A stretch of DNA of 64,000 nucleotides. Source: Chara braunii (Eukaryota; Streptophyta; Charophyceae; Charales; Characeae). The first letter of the stretch is position 1; each line of letters starts with the position of its first letter. The DNA lies in NCBI GenBank assembly GCA_003427395.1, contig BFEA01000181.1, forward strand, positions 1,658,843 through 1,722,842, in the 5' to 3' direction. Below the pieces are notes generated by a model. It was not told where the DNA came from, made no database searches, and saw nothing but the letters and a program-made list of their open reading frames with translations. Below are positions 1 through 11,229 of this stretch, one piece after another. Both the position numbers and the translations under genes were made by a program.

Positions 1-347
1 CCTTGGTGCATGTTCATCCTGCTTACCTACCTTGCACATACAAGACATCTTTTTCCCTGTAACCATGTTTATGCACTCTCATCATTTAAGTCGAATTAAC
101 CCTTTCCTTTCAATTCGCAATTTTCTACTTACACTAATAACTGAACAATCTGTATTTTGGGTGGAACAACAACATTGATGCCTCAGACAGATGGCCTGTC
201 ACATGGTAATTGTTACATGCTGAGTCTGCACACGGGCCCCATTTCACGGGCCTGACGATTGCTGAGGAGCCCCCAGGCCGCGTGCCCATCAGACATGCGC
301 CCTGGAGGCCCACGGCGGCCCCCAGACCGCAGGTTTCGACTACAGGC

Positions 348-382
348 ACCATTTATTTATTTATCTATTTACTTATTTATTT
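348..382. repeat. ATTT microsatellite
   Basis: Short run of imperfect ATTT/ATCT units in an otherwise GC-rich stretch. No gene is associated. Confidence 0.8.
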
Positions 383-914
383 GCTGTCCTATTTTTGTCT
401 GCGCCGACGATGTTTCAGACTTGCAGGCCCCAAGGCTCCGCCTTGGGCTGGGTACACAGGAGCGAGGCCGTTTTTAGGCCAGACACGTTTTTGCGCCTTG
501 CTGCATCAGCAGCATGGTCTGGACGACCAGTAGGGGCCCAGACAGAGTGGGTCAGTTGAGGCCAGCACCAGGCACACCCAGCCAGGCCCAGCACTACTTC
601 TAGCTGGGCAGCAGCTGGGCATACACACAGTTCGGGTAGCTGACTTCTTGGGCAACACACTGCTGGACCAGCACCGCACGCTACAGCGCTGCGCTGCGTT
701 AGAGGCAGAGGAGCAGGTAGGGAGACAGGGCGGAGGCCATACCTGCAGCGTTCGAGTACGTACCTGGGCGCCATAGCTGGACTTGGCTCCAACGCCCTGC
801 AGCACAGCGTACGCCGACGACGTCAGTACTTGGCGGCAGTTCCCTGCAGGTGAGACAGTGAGGAGGACGACATCTTCTTCTTCTTCTTCTATCTGTTCTC
901 GCCCTCCAACTCAA

Positions 915-976
915 CTTCTTCCTTCCTTCTTCTTCTTCTTCTTCTTCTTCTTCTTCTTCTTCTTTTTCTTCTTCCA
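915..976. repeat. TTC microsatellite
   Basis: About twenty TTC/CTT units, preceded by a smaller run at 871-890. On the + strand the tract runs into CTTCCAG, giving the look of a 3' splice acceptor, but no flanking exon is recognisable. Confidence 0.9.
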
Positions 977-1188
977 GAGAGAGCGAGAGAGGTTACTGGC
1001 AGAGGTCACTACGGGCATGATGCCCGGGATCTGATCCGACATTTTTGCCGCAGACATTGATTGTACTTTCGACAGGGAGACTATTTTGGACTTCGCTATC
1101 ACGGTCTCTTCTTCTTCCTCGCCTTTATCTTCGTCTCGCCTCTCCCCTGATCACTCATCCATGGTATCTTCCCCATGTGTGTGTGCAA

Positions 1189-1222
1189 GGAGGGACCTTT
1201 CGTCTATGCGTGCGGTCCCTCC
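1189..1222 (+). other. 9-bp-stem hairpin in LTR-like DNA
   Basis: GGAGGGACC (1,189-1,197) is exactly complementary to GGTCCCTCC (1,214-1,222) across a 16-nt loop. The loop resembles that of the hairpin at 32,021-32,049 although the stems differ in sequence. Confidence 0.7.
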
Positions 1223-1345
1223 TCCCTCTCTCACATGAGTGATGTATGATGGGATGTCGTGTGACAGGTCAGGTCCTATCTTTGAGTCTTCCGTTGCGCT
1301 ACTTTGTGCCATCTTTGTATGTATCTGGATGTACACTGCTGTTGA

Positions 1346-4290
1346 TGCTTTGCTGACACTGCATTTTCCAGTAGAGTCCATTTCATCACTTTGCGGATTC
1401 TTGGCTTCCCGTGCATTGCCCGATTGAGCATGCTTCATAATCAACAGCTACTACACCTCCATGAAACTTTATTGCCGCCTTCATCCCTCTAATCCTGTTT
1501 GCAACCATGCCGGCAATTGACTGCTTTTTGTAAAGTCTTCTATGTACACTACTGTCTGATCATCAATAATACATCCCTTGCAAAGCCACACTGAACACCA
1601 GGAAAGCCCTATCATCGCCATCTATGGCTAATCGTATATATCAGTATTATATCCCTTTTTCCAGTGAATTACTGCAGGGGCCGAACCAGCTGCCTCACAT
1701 CACCAGCCACATCGCAATCAGCGGTTTTGCCTCCATCAGCTTTGCCTCTCCCCGATGCATGTCAGATGAGTGGGTGGGGTCCATCCACTTGTCTGTGCCC
1801 AGACACAACCTGCTGCTACCCTCAGATGCTCTCCCCTCTCATCTGTCAATCAGTCAGAGAAATCAGCAAACATCTATAACCCTCCGATCTTCTACCCACT
1901 TGTAGAGGTAGAGGTCTAGTATTAAGTACTACTAACTCTTGATGCTAACGTCCTCCAAGACAGTAGAACTGGCAGATTTGCACTCCCCAACCTGCAGTCA
2001 ATCTGCCAACGAAGTGTGGCATTTTATGTTGCCATCAATGATTGCATGCCTTGTGTTTTTTATGTTGGGGGTAAAGTGAGAAGACAAAAGTAGGTGTTCT
2101 CTGCAAGCAGAGCAAAGGCACAACAAAAGAGGTTTACAACAAACCCGCAAACTAATCTCACACAGTCAGGGTGTGCTGGGAACAAAGGTCAATTCATTAC
2201 CAGCACATTGAGTACAACTGTTTTCCCTTTAATGGATGATGATGATATCCGAACTCTAAAGGAGCCAATGGGAAAGCATTTCGACCACCTTGAACGGGCA
2301 AAAGCAGATGTAGACTTGGAAGCAGCATATGTTAATACATACTAACCAGATCTGACTTATGAGGAGCCTGTCAAATAAGTAATCAATCTGCCAGCCCTGT
2401 CTGCTTGGTGCAGTAAAAGCCTCACAACTTGGGTGCGTTTCTTTCTTTGCACGGATTAAAGACTGACTGGAAACCAACCACCACCCCACCAGACACAGAG
2501 AATAGAAATCCACGTCATCTACTTCAGCCTGCACTGTTCCGTTCGGCAATTTACCATACCCATTTTCTGCACACCCCTGTGCAAAAGTTCTAACACCAAG
2601 TGCTCTGTGGTTGACCCACATATAGCATTCAATTTGGTCTATGGCGTACAGCTCTACCTCCCCGACTGCCACGAAACCTCCATGGGGTTGGAGTCCCCTT
2701 CCACTAGAATTATAATTATAGAATACATATTCCATATCCAAAGATAGATAGTAAGGATACTTGTGAATATATGTCTATAAACATCCATACACAGACAGCT
2801 GTCAGCAGCTCAAGAATGATAAACGCCTCTCGAGCTGCATTGATGCTGCTGCAGCCTCTGCTGTCACTCACTGCGCTGATCACTAAACAGTGCTGCTGGC
2901 ATGCTAAATGCTGTGCTTCCTCCTTTCAAATAATAATGAAAAGGAAAAAAAGAAAAAGGGTCCCTCCCTCATCGATCCTCCTGAGACGGAGGATAGTGCC
3001 ACAAACACAACACAATCCCATATTACTATGTACACTGAAGCACCATTATCTGTACAGATATATTACAAATGGGGTGCCCATCACACAAGTGTAGGGGAGA
3101 ACCACTGGCCATAGGGATGGATGCCCCCTACACAAGTGAAGGGGAGAAGCACTGCCGCTCACCATAAAAGGTAGTGATTTCACTTCATTGCACAAGAAAG
3201 ATTTCGCCCGAGACTTGCACCTCTCAATGCAGCACCTTCCCTGTTGTCCTCTCCCCTCACTGCAGCAAACCACAGGTGATCTTCACTGAGGTCCGGAGCA
3301 TTGCACATCTCACTTCAGCAACCCACATATGATCTTTGCTGAGGTCCACAGCGCCAGGAGAGTAGCGCGTACTACCATCGGATTCTTGTATAATCTGGCA
3401 GCAAATGAATGAAGAACAGTTCCCATCAACACCAAATAGCACGGTGTGTTCTTTCTTGATTTATGTGTGTCATCTTTAAATATAAATTTATAAAATTGCA
3501 AAAGCAAACTGATTGACAAGAAAACAAAAAAGTTATTTCATCACACGTCAAAACTAAAAACCTTTCGACTTATGGGCATTTTCCTCCACCCTCTTCAACT
3601 CATCAGGAAGACAACATTGTGGGTTATCTGGAAATAATTATGTATCATTACTTTGAGGATACACCCAATGACACAGAGAAAATATGGGCACACAAGAGAT
3701 CTAATAGACGCTGAAACCAGAGTGCAATCAAGGCCAGAGGAAGAAGGAGGTCAAGTTTTAAATCCCGATTTCGGTGCAGCTGATTACTAGGGGGCAAAGT
3801 GGCAACTATCCAAGCACAGCATCTGCACTGGAGAGATTAGCACAATCCTGACATTCGACAGAGACAACTGACACATCTCCCCAGGGAGCAAACTCCATAG
3901 CCGTTTAGCTGACAGCCATTGTCATAGAGTGGCTTCCCAGATCCTCAGTGGGTTCTAAAGATCGGTTGTATGAAGTACAGCTAATGTGCCGAATATCACT
4001 TTGAGAGCTCGGTAGTAGGCAAGACGAGAAAAAATAAGTGTTTTTTGGAATGATTACTCTAAGGATGGGCAATAGGGGGAAAGGGAACTGACTGAACTTT
4101 TGGATGGGCATAAGTGACAGTTAATCCCTTTATGGGAAGCAATCAATGCTCTCATGGTTATAAAGAGTGCTATTATGTTACCTTTCAATGGACGCTGGGC
4201 CCGATTCTTGGCAGGTGACGCTCCCCACAAATAGAAAGGAGCCAATAGAAAGGCCCTATGTAGAGATACTCCTAAAGCATAATCCAGTCC
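1346..4290. other. no recognisable gene
   Basis: AT-richer sequence without a coding region I can support. The longest open stretch is a minus-strand frame at 2,256-2,741 of 161 codons with no recognised motif. No tRNA, rRNA or terminal repeat was seen. It may be old intergenic DNA or decayed repeats. Confidence 0.5.
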
Positions 4291-4507
4291 TCGTGTGACA
4301 CCCCCCGGCTCAAAGAAAATCGAAGGCAAGCGAGGTCCTGGCAGGCATGCTGTCGCAGCCAGAACGACGCCCCATTTCATCATTCCACGTTTTTTTGGTG
4401 GGTTTCCGCATTGGCCGATGTTCGAACGAGGAAGGGAATTGTCGTAAAGTTTCCCGCGGCATGTTGTTTGGCCCTTACTGTTTTTTCGTTCCGAGCGCGC
4501 ATTGAAC

Positions 4508-4625
4508 TCCGACACGTCATTTCACCCCACTACAGCACGTAGTTTGGTCCTCTCGTTCTTTTTTAGTCCCCCACACACTTTGTAGTCCGACGCGTCATTT
4601 TGCCCTGCTGCAACATGTTTGAAAG
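4508..4625 (+). repeat. imperfect direct repeat, ~77-bp spacing
   Basis: TCCGACACGTCATTT at 4,508 recurs as TCCGACGCGTCATTT at 4,585, and the similarity continues for about 35 bp in each copy (ACTACAGCACGTAGTTTG versus GCTGCAACATGTTTG). Confidence 0.6.
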
Positions 4626-4659
4626 GATTCACACGACGGACACCCAGTCCCGATCCCAG

Positions 4660-4905
4660 GGTCCCAACAAGTCCCCCCAACAAGTCCCAAGTCCCAGGGT
4701 GGTCCAGTAGGGTAGGCCATAGGGTTTAGGGGTCCAAAACGTCGCAAATGCAAATTATGATTCCGCTGTTCTTACCTACTAAACTATTCTGCCTTGAACC
4801 ACTTGACATTTCCCCTGGTGGTGTTTGGGTCCAAAAGGTCCCAACAAGTCCCAGGGCGGTCCAGTAGGGTAGGACATAGGGTCTAGGGTCTAGGGGTCCA
4901 AAAGG
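4660..4905 (+). repeat. imperfect direct repeat in U3
   Basis: A block of about 70 bp (CCCAACAAGTCCC, then GTCCAGTAGGGTAGG, then TAGGGGTCCAAAA) occurs around 4,666-4,738 and again around 4,828-4,905. It lies upstream of the TATA-like box, in the position expected for U3 enhancer repeats. Confidence 0.65.
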
Positions 4906-5127
4906 TCGGTACGTGTCGGTACCGAAGCGTCATACTAGGTCGGTAGGAGTCCGTCCGGTACCCGAAAAGGAAAGTCCAGAAGAGTCCGCTCCAGTCCGAC
5001 AGTCCCAAGTCCAATTTTGCAGCATGTCCCAGGAAAGTATGGAAGCTACCGGACCGACAAAATGTTCGCAGCAGACAGGCCGCAGCCGACTGGTATCAGT
5101 CTGAAGCAGGCCAGGCCAAGCCAAGTC

Positions 5128-5136
5128 CTATATTTA
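5128..5136 (+). promoter_or_regulatory. TATA-like box of LTR
   Basis: CTATATTTA sits about 510 bp before the LTR end, in the position of a U3 promoter. Inferred from sequence and position only. Confidence 0.4.
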
Positions 5137-5409
5137 GCTGCTACAGTGCAGCGGCTCAACACTTGTTCAGTTGCGAGATGCTGAAGCACTGCTGCTGCTT
5201 GTGCGTTTAGGCAACTTGGGAACTGTGCGCCCGAAGAAGAAGAGGGTGCACGCTTGTGACTCGATAGCTAGTTTAGGAGTAGCGCAGGAGGACGGCGGCC
5301 ATAGCCGCCAGGGTGTAAGCTTACCTGAGTGGGTGTATCCAGGGTGACGATCTAGGTCAGAGGGAAGAGAGAGAGTGAGACAGAGCGAGCCAAGTCAAAG
5401 AGAGAAGCA

Positions 5410-5436
5410 GGAGAGAGAGAGAGAGAGAGAGAGAAG
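5410..5436. repeat. GA microsatellite
   Basis: About 12 GA units inside the LTR, followed by imperfect GA-rich sequence. Confidence 0.85.
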
Positions 5437-5640
5437 AGAGAGCAGCCATAGCAGCTATCTGGTTGAGACCCATTGTGTGTTGTGTGCAGAAGAGCCGCCG
5501 GCGAAACACTCTTGTATATCGATAATAATTTCTGGAGACGACATCTTCATGTGTTGGTTGTATCTCGACTTGGCTTCTCACGTGTGAATGTTCATTGATG
5601 TACGCGAGGTTGAACTTGACAAGTACTTGGTTCATTTCAG

Positions 5641-5652
5641 TGGTATCAGAGC
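5641..5652 (+). other. primer-binding site, initiator tRNA-Met type
   Basis: TGGTATCAGAGC is the standard plant retrotransposon primer-binding site, complementary to the 3' end of initiator tRNA-Met. It follows the LTR end ...TTCA by one base, which fixes both the LTR boundary and the + orientation. Confidence 0.85.
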
Positions 5653-5699
5653 TGGTTCCCGCTGCATCCGCTCGGAGTTGAGGCCCTGGCAAGGAAGAA

Positions 5700-6219
5700 G
5701 GACGACGGGGCAAAAACAATAAAAATAAAAAGAGAGTCAGGCTGCCCCTCATGGCCGAAGAACGCACAAGCCTCCGTCCTATGGAGAAAAGGAGCTCCAA
5801 GGATGCAGTCATGATCTAGATTTGGAACCACGAATCCAAGAATCTCGTAAGGTTCCAATCCAAATAGGCATATCATCAATGAATCCTTCTAAAGGCAGGA
5901 AGCCAACTATATTGGACAGCAAGTGATTAAATTTCCTGTCTATCCCAGACCCACATGGCCTCGTTGTGGCCGACGACATGAGCACCATCTCGGCGCCGGA
6001 GTCCACTAGAGCTTTAACTTTCACGTCATTTACAAAGATATTCAAATATCCGCACGAGATGTTTCCAGACCTCATCTTAGTACCCGACCGGGCTCTCTCC
6101 ACATGTTTGGGTAAGAGTCTCAAACTATTGATCTCTACCTTCCTCCTCTTAACCATCTTTTTTAGTTCCTCCCTAAACTTAGGTACCAAGGCTACTGCCT
6201 CCTTCCAGGATAAGGTCAT
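5700..6219 (-). pseudogene. retrotransposon aspartic protease fragment
   Basis: Minus-strand retropepsin-like domain of a Ty3/gypsy polyprotein. The active-site motif ALVDSGAEMVLMS is visible around 5,990-6,012. The C-terminal strand-loop motif NLDHDCILGAPFL lies around 5,815-5,855 in a different frame, so at least one frameshift separates the two halves. The catalytic Asp-Ser-Gly is intact. The upstream neighbour on this strand is the duplicated zinc knuckle of the same element. Reverse transcriptase should follow but does not: the coding sequence stops near 5,700, next to the primer site of an opposite-strand LTR. This is a truncated element. Confidence 0.8.
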
Positions 6220-6293
6220 ACGGTTTCTTCGAGCAATTTCTTCACCACTTCATCTATCGAGACCCCTTCTTCGGCCTCGGTCCCATCAATCAG

Positions 6294-6901
6294 TTAGTCT
6301 AGCCCTCTTTGAGCCTTCTCCCGCTTCTTCTCTTTAACCTCCTTCTGACTGATATGAGATTCATTCAGTCTTTGGCTTCCAGAACTGTTATCTTGAGCCA
6401 CCATCTCCGAAGATAAAATGCCATCGAAGGTGATAGCATTAACCCTAGCCTTCTTCTTCTTATCCTTATTGGCCTTAACCTTTTCTAGGATTGTTGATCG
6501 CATTCCCCCTTTAACTCGAAATTCTACCTTGTTCCAATTGGCATCACAAATGTGCCCATTGGCGTTTTTCTTCACAATCCCTTCTTCAAGCTCCTTTTCT
6601 AGTGTTGGGCACTGAGCTCGAGTGTGGCCTTCCTCGTCACAATAATAACATCGCAAGGGGCCATCTCTCCTTTGCTAGTCTCGACTCCTGTTTTAGGATT
6701 GTTGATCGCATTCCCCCTTTAACTCGAAATTCTACCTTGTTCCAATTGGCATCACAAATGTGCCCATTGGCATTTTTCTTCACAATCTCTTCTTCAAGCT
6801 CCTTTTCTAGTGTTGTGCACTGAGTTCGAGTGTGGCCTTCCTCATCACAATAATAACATCGCAAGGGGCCATCTCTCCTTTGCAAGTCTCGACTCCTGTT
6901 A
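6294..6901 (-). pseudogene. Gag nucleocapsid with tandemly duplicated CCHC knuckle
   Basis: Two copies of a CCHC zinc knuckle (CYYCDEEGHTRAQC and CYYCDEEGHTRTQC, spacing C-X2-C-X4-H-X4-C) followed by a basic segment. The copies lie in a 208-bp tandem duplication: + strand text beginning TAGGATTGTTGATCGC starts at 6,486 and again at 6,694. As 208 is not a multiple of three, the duplication itself breaks the frame between the knuckles. Knuckles of this type bind retroelement RNA during packaging. The single-copy continuation (lysine-rich, then an acidic stretch) leads into the protease. Confidence 0.85.
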
Positions 6902-6941
6902 TACTTTCTCCGATCCCGATCCCGTTTTTTATCCCATTTCT

Positions 6942-7925
6942 TTATTCTTTTTTTCTCCCCCGCCTAACATCATCATTATCACTACTTTCACTCTCACTTT
7001 CACTTTTTTCCTTTTGCTTCTCTCTTTTCTTTTTTTCCTTTTCTTCTTCGGACCCAACTATGGTTTGTGTTGCTGGGGCAGGGAGGGTCAACTTCTTGAA
7101 GCTACTAAGCTTAACAAGAAGGCCAATAATCTCCTCGGCCTTCAAGTTTCCCCCCGCAGTTGCCTCAGTGTTTCCCTCTCCCGCATTAGTTATTGCTTTC
7201 ATCTGTTCCAGAGACACTTTCGGTTTGACACCGAAGGTAACTCATGGACCATCTCAACCACCTCTTCCCACTTCAGAGGATAGTGGGCAGTACGGCTTAC
7301 CACGCTTCTCCTTTCATCCTCTGCGAAGTTAGTTAGCGGGACATGACACTTTTGTGCCTCGTCCAGGAGGGCACTCTCCACGCAACCCTCTCAAATCCTC
7401 TAGATTGGTTGAGGGTGGCGTATTTAGAGCGTCATATGTCCAACGAGTTTTACATGGTTGTTGGAACGTCATACTTTGCATATTCTTCCACCATCTTTTG
7501 TCTAACGTTTGCCCATGTTGTCAGCCCTTGTGTCGTTTTTGTCACGAACACTCTCATCTTTGGTTCAACATAGGCTAGCAAAGCTTTCAACTTCTACTTA
7601 TCCGACCAATTGTGACCCATTCCAAAGACATCATAGTCCTCTAAGAACTCCCTAACTTTGGTCTCATCAAAGCAGGGTATTATCCGGAGGTACCTTGGCC
7701 CTCGGAAGATCTAGTCGAACATTCATAGTGTTCATTCCGATCTTCATGGCCTCTATCCGGCTCAACATTTCTCGAAGAACCGTGGTCGTTGTCGCTTCTC
7801 CATCCCCTGCGGAGGAACTAGCACGGCTTTGTCATGCATTTGGTCCTTTGACCATCCTGTCTGGCGTACTGGTTAAGCTCCTATTTTCTTCCCGAACCTT
7901 TTCTCTCTTAGGATTGTGCTTATAA
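6942..7925 (-). pseudogene. Gag core (capsid-like) and linker
   Basis: Minus-strand Gag core with several stops. Segments recognisable as retrotransposon Gag include REFLEDYDVFGMGHNWSDK (about 7,590-7,650) and TTWANVRQKMVEEYAKYD (about 7,470-7,530). An N-terminal piece, LREMLSRIEAMKIGMNTMN, lies near 7,720-7,780. A linker rich in Lys, Glu and Ser (about 6,942-7,060) leads to the zinc knuckle. Stops occur in the core near 7,445 and 7,600. It belongs with the repeated module upstream and the knuckles downstream as one decayed Gag polyprotein. Confidence 0.75.
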
Positions 7926-7967
7926 TCGGTTCCCAATTTCTACCGTCAGTAAAGCTTTCTCACAAAA

Positions 7968-10545
7968 GTGGCTCAGGAATCCTATCGAACACAATCGATG
8001 TTAAGTCACTAACTACTCTTGTCCCTTTTCTCTCTAATTCTTTCCTTTCTTGGTCAATTATATTATTAATCCAGTTTCGAAAAGACTCACGGTTTGTCCC
8101 TGTTTCCCTCAATGAAGGGGCATAGGGTCAGATATCGCACTCATCAGTGTCGAGGAACTTCACCACAAGAATATACGCCTTCCCAGGGGCATGTCTCTCC
8201 TCCAAGGATATGCAGCGCTCTATATTGTAGGGAAAAGTTCCTCCGCTGGTAAAAGGAACTAGGGCGTCCAGCGCTGCCGTGATTGTCGAGCAGTAACCAG
8301 ACATTGCCTGATTCCTAAACTTCTCTTAATATCACCCTCAATCGAACCCTCCTGATTGCTCTTCGCCATTCCAATCCTTCTTCATCTTCGATCCGCCAAA
8401 TCCTTTCCTGTGCCTACTAAGTCTCCCAGCCTGACCCTTTTTCGAGCATCCTCCTGCAATAGCTTGTCGTCAACACTAATACTCCACCATTTCCTATCCC
8501 TTAAGACAGTGTTAAGAATAGACTCTCGGTTCTCACAGTTGATGAAGTTATTCGGGGTGGGAGGACTTGGGAAATTCTCATACACAGTAGGCATCACACT
8601 CCAAGTAACTTTTTTACCTTCCTTCTCGAGCTCGTCCCTATATTTGCAAACGTGACTAAGTGCCCGCTCCTGACACCCCGTATACCACCGCCAGATCTTC
8701 CTAGTCTTTGGTGTTTATATACGCACGTCATACTTATCGGTCTCTAGGATGCGAGTTACTAACACGTACATTTTCTCTTCTTCCTCGGGTATGGCTAGGA
8801 CAATGTATCTCTCAATTTCGTAAGGAAATGCCCCTCCGACCGTGAAGGGCCCCAAATCCTGTAATAAGAGGGAGATGACCGAGGAGTTCTTATCAGGTAG
8901 CGTTTTTCCTTCAGCCTTCTCCCAAATGTGTTTTACTTCCTAGGAAGTTAGCATGTCTCTCAACCATAATAAGATCCCTTTCATTGTCAGTTGAGGGAAA
9001 GGTCAGGAGAGTAGCATGTCTCTCTACCATAATAAGATCCATTTCATTGTCAAGTGAGGGAAAGTTCAGGAGAGGCCCCGTCTCGAACTTCGAACCGGTG
9101 CTCAAAACCTTCGAAAAGCAGCGACTTTAATCTTATGACCAGATCGTCCTCTCTCGCCTTGCCAACCGCAGCAATAGCTTCCAGAAGGGACGTTCAATCC
9201 CTTCTATCTGTGAAGTTATCCGTAACCAGAAAACTAGGAAGCCTTTCAAACTGCCAGACATGTTTTCCCCATGTTACTTTTTCACGCAAACCTTGAAGTA
9301 ATATTTTTATTCTAAAGTGATGAAAATACACTTTCCTTAGGCAGTTCAAATAGCCCTCTTCTTCTTCTATTCCTCCCTGTGCATAAACCCTCTTATCAAG
9401 GCCGTCGGTCTTGAAAAATCTAACTACTGGAACATAAAATACTAGACGCTCTTCCTTACACACGTCATGCCTCAGTATCTCGAAAGGGTTATCAGTTTCA
9501 ATCACTTTATCTAACCATCCTCTACCAATGGTCACAATCGCAATTGACATAAAGTCTCTGTATACTATCATTGTTTTAGGCTGCCTCTACTTCCTCCAGC
9601 CGGACTATCCACTGGTCATTGTCTAGATAAAATGGTCTCATCTCTCACATGTAACATCACTCTTCTGCCATCCGAACTCTTGCAATTCAGCAGATGCCTA
9701 ATCTTAGTCCGATTCGTAATTGGTCTAAAAGCAGCCGCTCGCATAAGCTCAAGATAGTGCTCTACCATGCCAATCTTGCCATGCCTACCTAGTTTAGTAA
9801 CGCATCCTCTCACAGTCCTGATGACAGTCGCTCGTTGGGTTTGGGAACACTCCACGTCACCCTCTTTCCTTCTTGTTTCAACAACAACCTTTCATCCAGG
9901 ATATACTCAACAACAGTTACCCAACATGCCTCGTAATCAATCCCTCTCCTTGTCTTGACACTCACATATGGCCTTACATCATAGTCATCCGTATCAAGAA
10001 ATCGAACAACAAGGACGTACAAAATCACAGAGTCGTGCTCACAAGTCAAACACCGCTCAATGTATGGGAAAGCATCACCACCTATGATCTTGGTCAATTG
10101 CTCTCGTTACTGCCGACATGGGCTACCTACCAGGTTTGCCTCCTCGGCGCTATATTGATGATAGGTTGCTAGTTCCCACCATCACAGAATCCTTTTGTGT
10201 ATTGGCGGGGTAGGATCTTCTCGTAGATCCTAGCCAATAAGCTCCAACTCACCTCTATCCCTTATTGACTCAACTGATCCCTCTCTGCTTTGACGCACTT
10301 CACAATAACATCCCACTTGGTAAAGAAATTCAGTTCTCGATCAGCCCCTTCTAGGATGTAGGGCCGAATATCATAATCATCAGTGTCGAGGAATCTAGAG
10401 ACAAGCACATGCACAACGTTGTACCTTTTACACAAGTAATACATTTGACAAACATATAGGGGAAGGCTCAACCACAGGTGATACGAGTTAGGGCTTCCAA
10501 GACATTATACTCTTCAGTCATCATCTGTTGCTGGCTTATAGACTT
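7968..10545 (-). repeat. five protein-level repeat modules
   Basis: In minus-strand order the modules lie at about 10,545-10,262, 10,110-9,810, 9,571-9,194, 8,880-8,560 and 8,300-7,968. Anchor sequences: AFPY..FVKCITC with VHVLVSRFLDTDDYDIRPY; GGDAFPYIERCLTC with VLVVRFLDTDDYDVRPY; NPFEILRHDVC with VPVVRFFKTDGLDKRVY; GGAFPYEIERYIVL with YVLVTRILETDKYDVR; GGTFPYNIERCISL with YILVVKFLDTDECDI. Three copies also retain RVTWSV or KVTW. The similarity is clear in protein and weaker in DNA, so the repeats are older than the decay of the element. Confidence 0.75.
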
Positions 10546-10852
10546 GTCAAGCTGAGGGCCCAGAAGGCAGGTTCCAAGCCCTTGCTTGCAGTCCTGAATC
10601 ATTTCAGATAAACTCCTGCAAGGGGCCCCTCCTCTCGGGGCTCCTCTAGTCGAAAAGTCCTAACCTGAGCCAGACCTTGTTCAACATACGCTAGATTGTT
10701 GCCTAGTCATTGAATATCTTGACCAGGGTCCGCTCCCAGGAACTCACAGAATTTTGAGTCCCCGACTCGCCCCCACCGCTTCGAGGGTCTGGCTCGATAT
10801 CCCTCTCCAAGCCGAGTGCAATGGGTTGGTGGACTGACAGGCTGTCACTCAT
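7968..10852 (-). pseudogene. N-terminal part of Gag made of a five-fold repeated unknown module
   Basis: A plausible start is the ATG at 10,852 (protein begins MSDSLSVHQPIALGLE). From there to about 7,968 the minus strand encodes five diverged copies of a ~100-residue module I cannot name. The consensus is roughly GGAFPYEIERCI, then 8-15 variable residues, VYVLVVRFLDTDDYDVRPY, a variable stretch with W and V, then ER, LEKEGKRVTWSV and ERLPS. The copies are separated by stops and frameshifts. The array reads into the Gag core at 7,925, so it seems to be the N-terminal region of this Gag or a captured host domain. No catalytic signature is visible. Confidence 0.6.
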
Positions 10853-11229
10853 TATTTTTGGTAAGTATAAAGGAATCATATAAGATAAAAATGCATTGAG
10901 TAAACAACCTTTGTCATTCTCAATCATGCAGTCGAGTAGTCAGGGATACCCCTCCTGCCAGCGGCGACACACATTCGGGTTTATCGCCTGCCCCTGACCC
11001 TGTATAAAGGTCAAACTCGAGGTCACCGGAGGCCCTATTATCCAGGAGTCCTTCAAGTAGCCTTGAGTCCTTCAAGGAGGCCAGAAACCAGACTCCGCAA
11101 GAGCATGACCAGAGACACGAGACTGAAGAGTAGTTCATTGGGAATGCAGGGAGCAGCCATTGGAGGGCTGCAGTCACTGACAAGTCATAATAATAATATT
11201 TACATCACAGTCACTGGTAGGGGTGAGCC
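10853..11229. other. no recognisable gene
   Basis: The minus strand here should be the leader of the Gag above. No primer-binding site or LTR edge was found. Short minus-strand frames have no recognisable motif. A 14-bp near-repeat (GAGTCCTTCAAGTAG / GAGTCCTTCAAGGAG) lies at about 11,046-11,080. Confidence 0.4.

Larger units (their letters stand above)
480..1345 (+). mobile_element. degenerate LTR-like fragment
   Basis: No protein is recognisable. The stretch carries the motif set of the LTRs elsewhere in this window: TACCTG (761-766) immediately followed by GGCGCCATAGC (ending at 777), a pyrimidine-rich stretch, and a hairpin at 1,189-1,222. It resembles the LTR at 31,019-32,160 most closely: there too TACCTG abuts GGCGCCATAGC, and the text near 1,270-1,310 resembles the LTR end near 32,130-32,155. 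I infer an old, truncated copy of that LTR family. Boundaries are approximate. Confidence 0.4.
4294..5639 (+). mobile_element. LTR (5' LTR of a + strand element, interior lost)
   Basis: The right end is well supported: the sequence ends in ...TTCA at 5,639 and one base later begins a plant-type initiator-Met primer-binding site. The left end is a guess, at TGTGACACC (4,294), the first TG that begins like an LTR. A TATA-like box lies at 5,128-5,136. The shared LTR motif GGCGGCCATAGC ends at 5,305 and CTTACCTG lies at 5,320-5,327. A GA microsatellite follows. No + strand gag or pol follows the primer site; minus-strand protease sequence begins within about 60 bp, so the element was truncated there or fused to another. 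Confidence 0.55.

Noticed and set aside
911-1102. Poly-Lys or poly-Phe frames over the TTC tract
   Set aside because: Product of the microsatellite only.
2256-2741. 161-codon minus-strand open frame
   Set aside because: No recognisable domain, it overlaps AT-rich sequence, and nothing around it supports a gene. Left as unannotated DNA.
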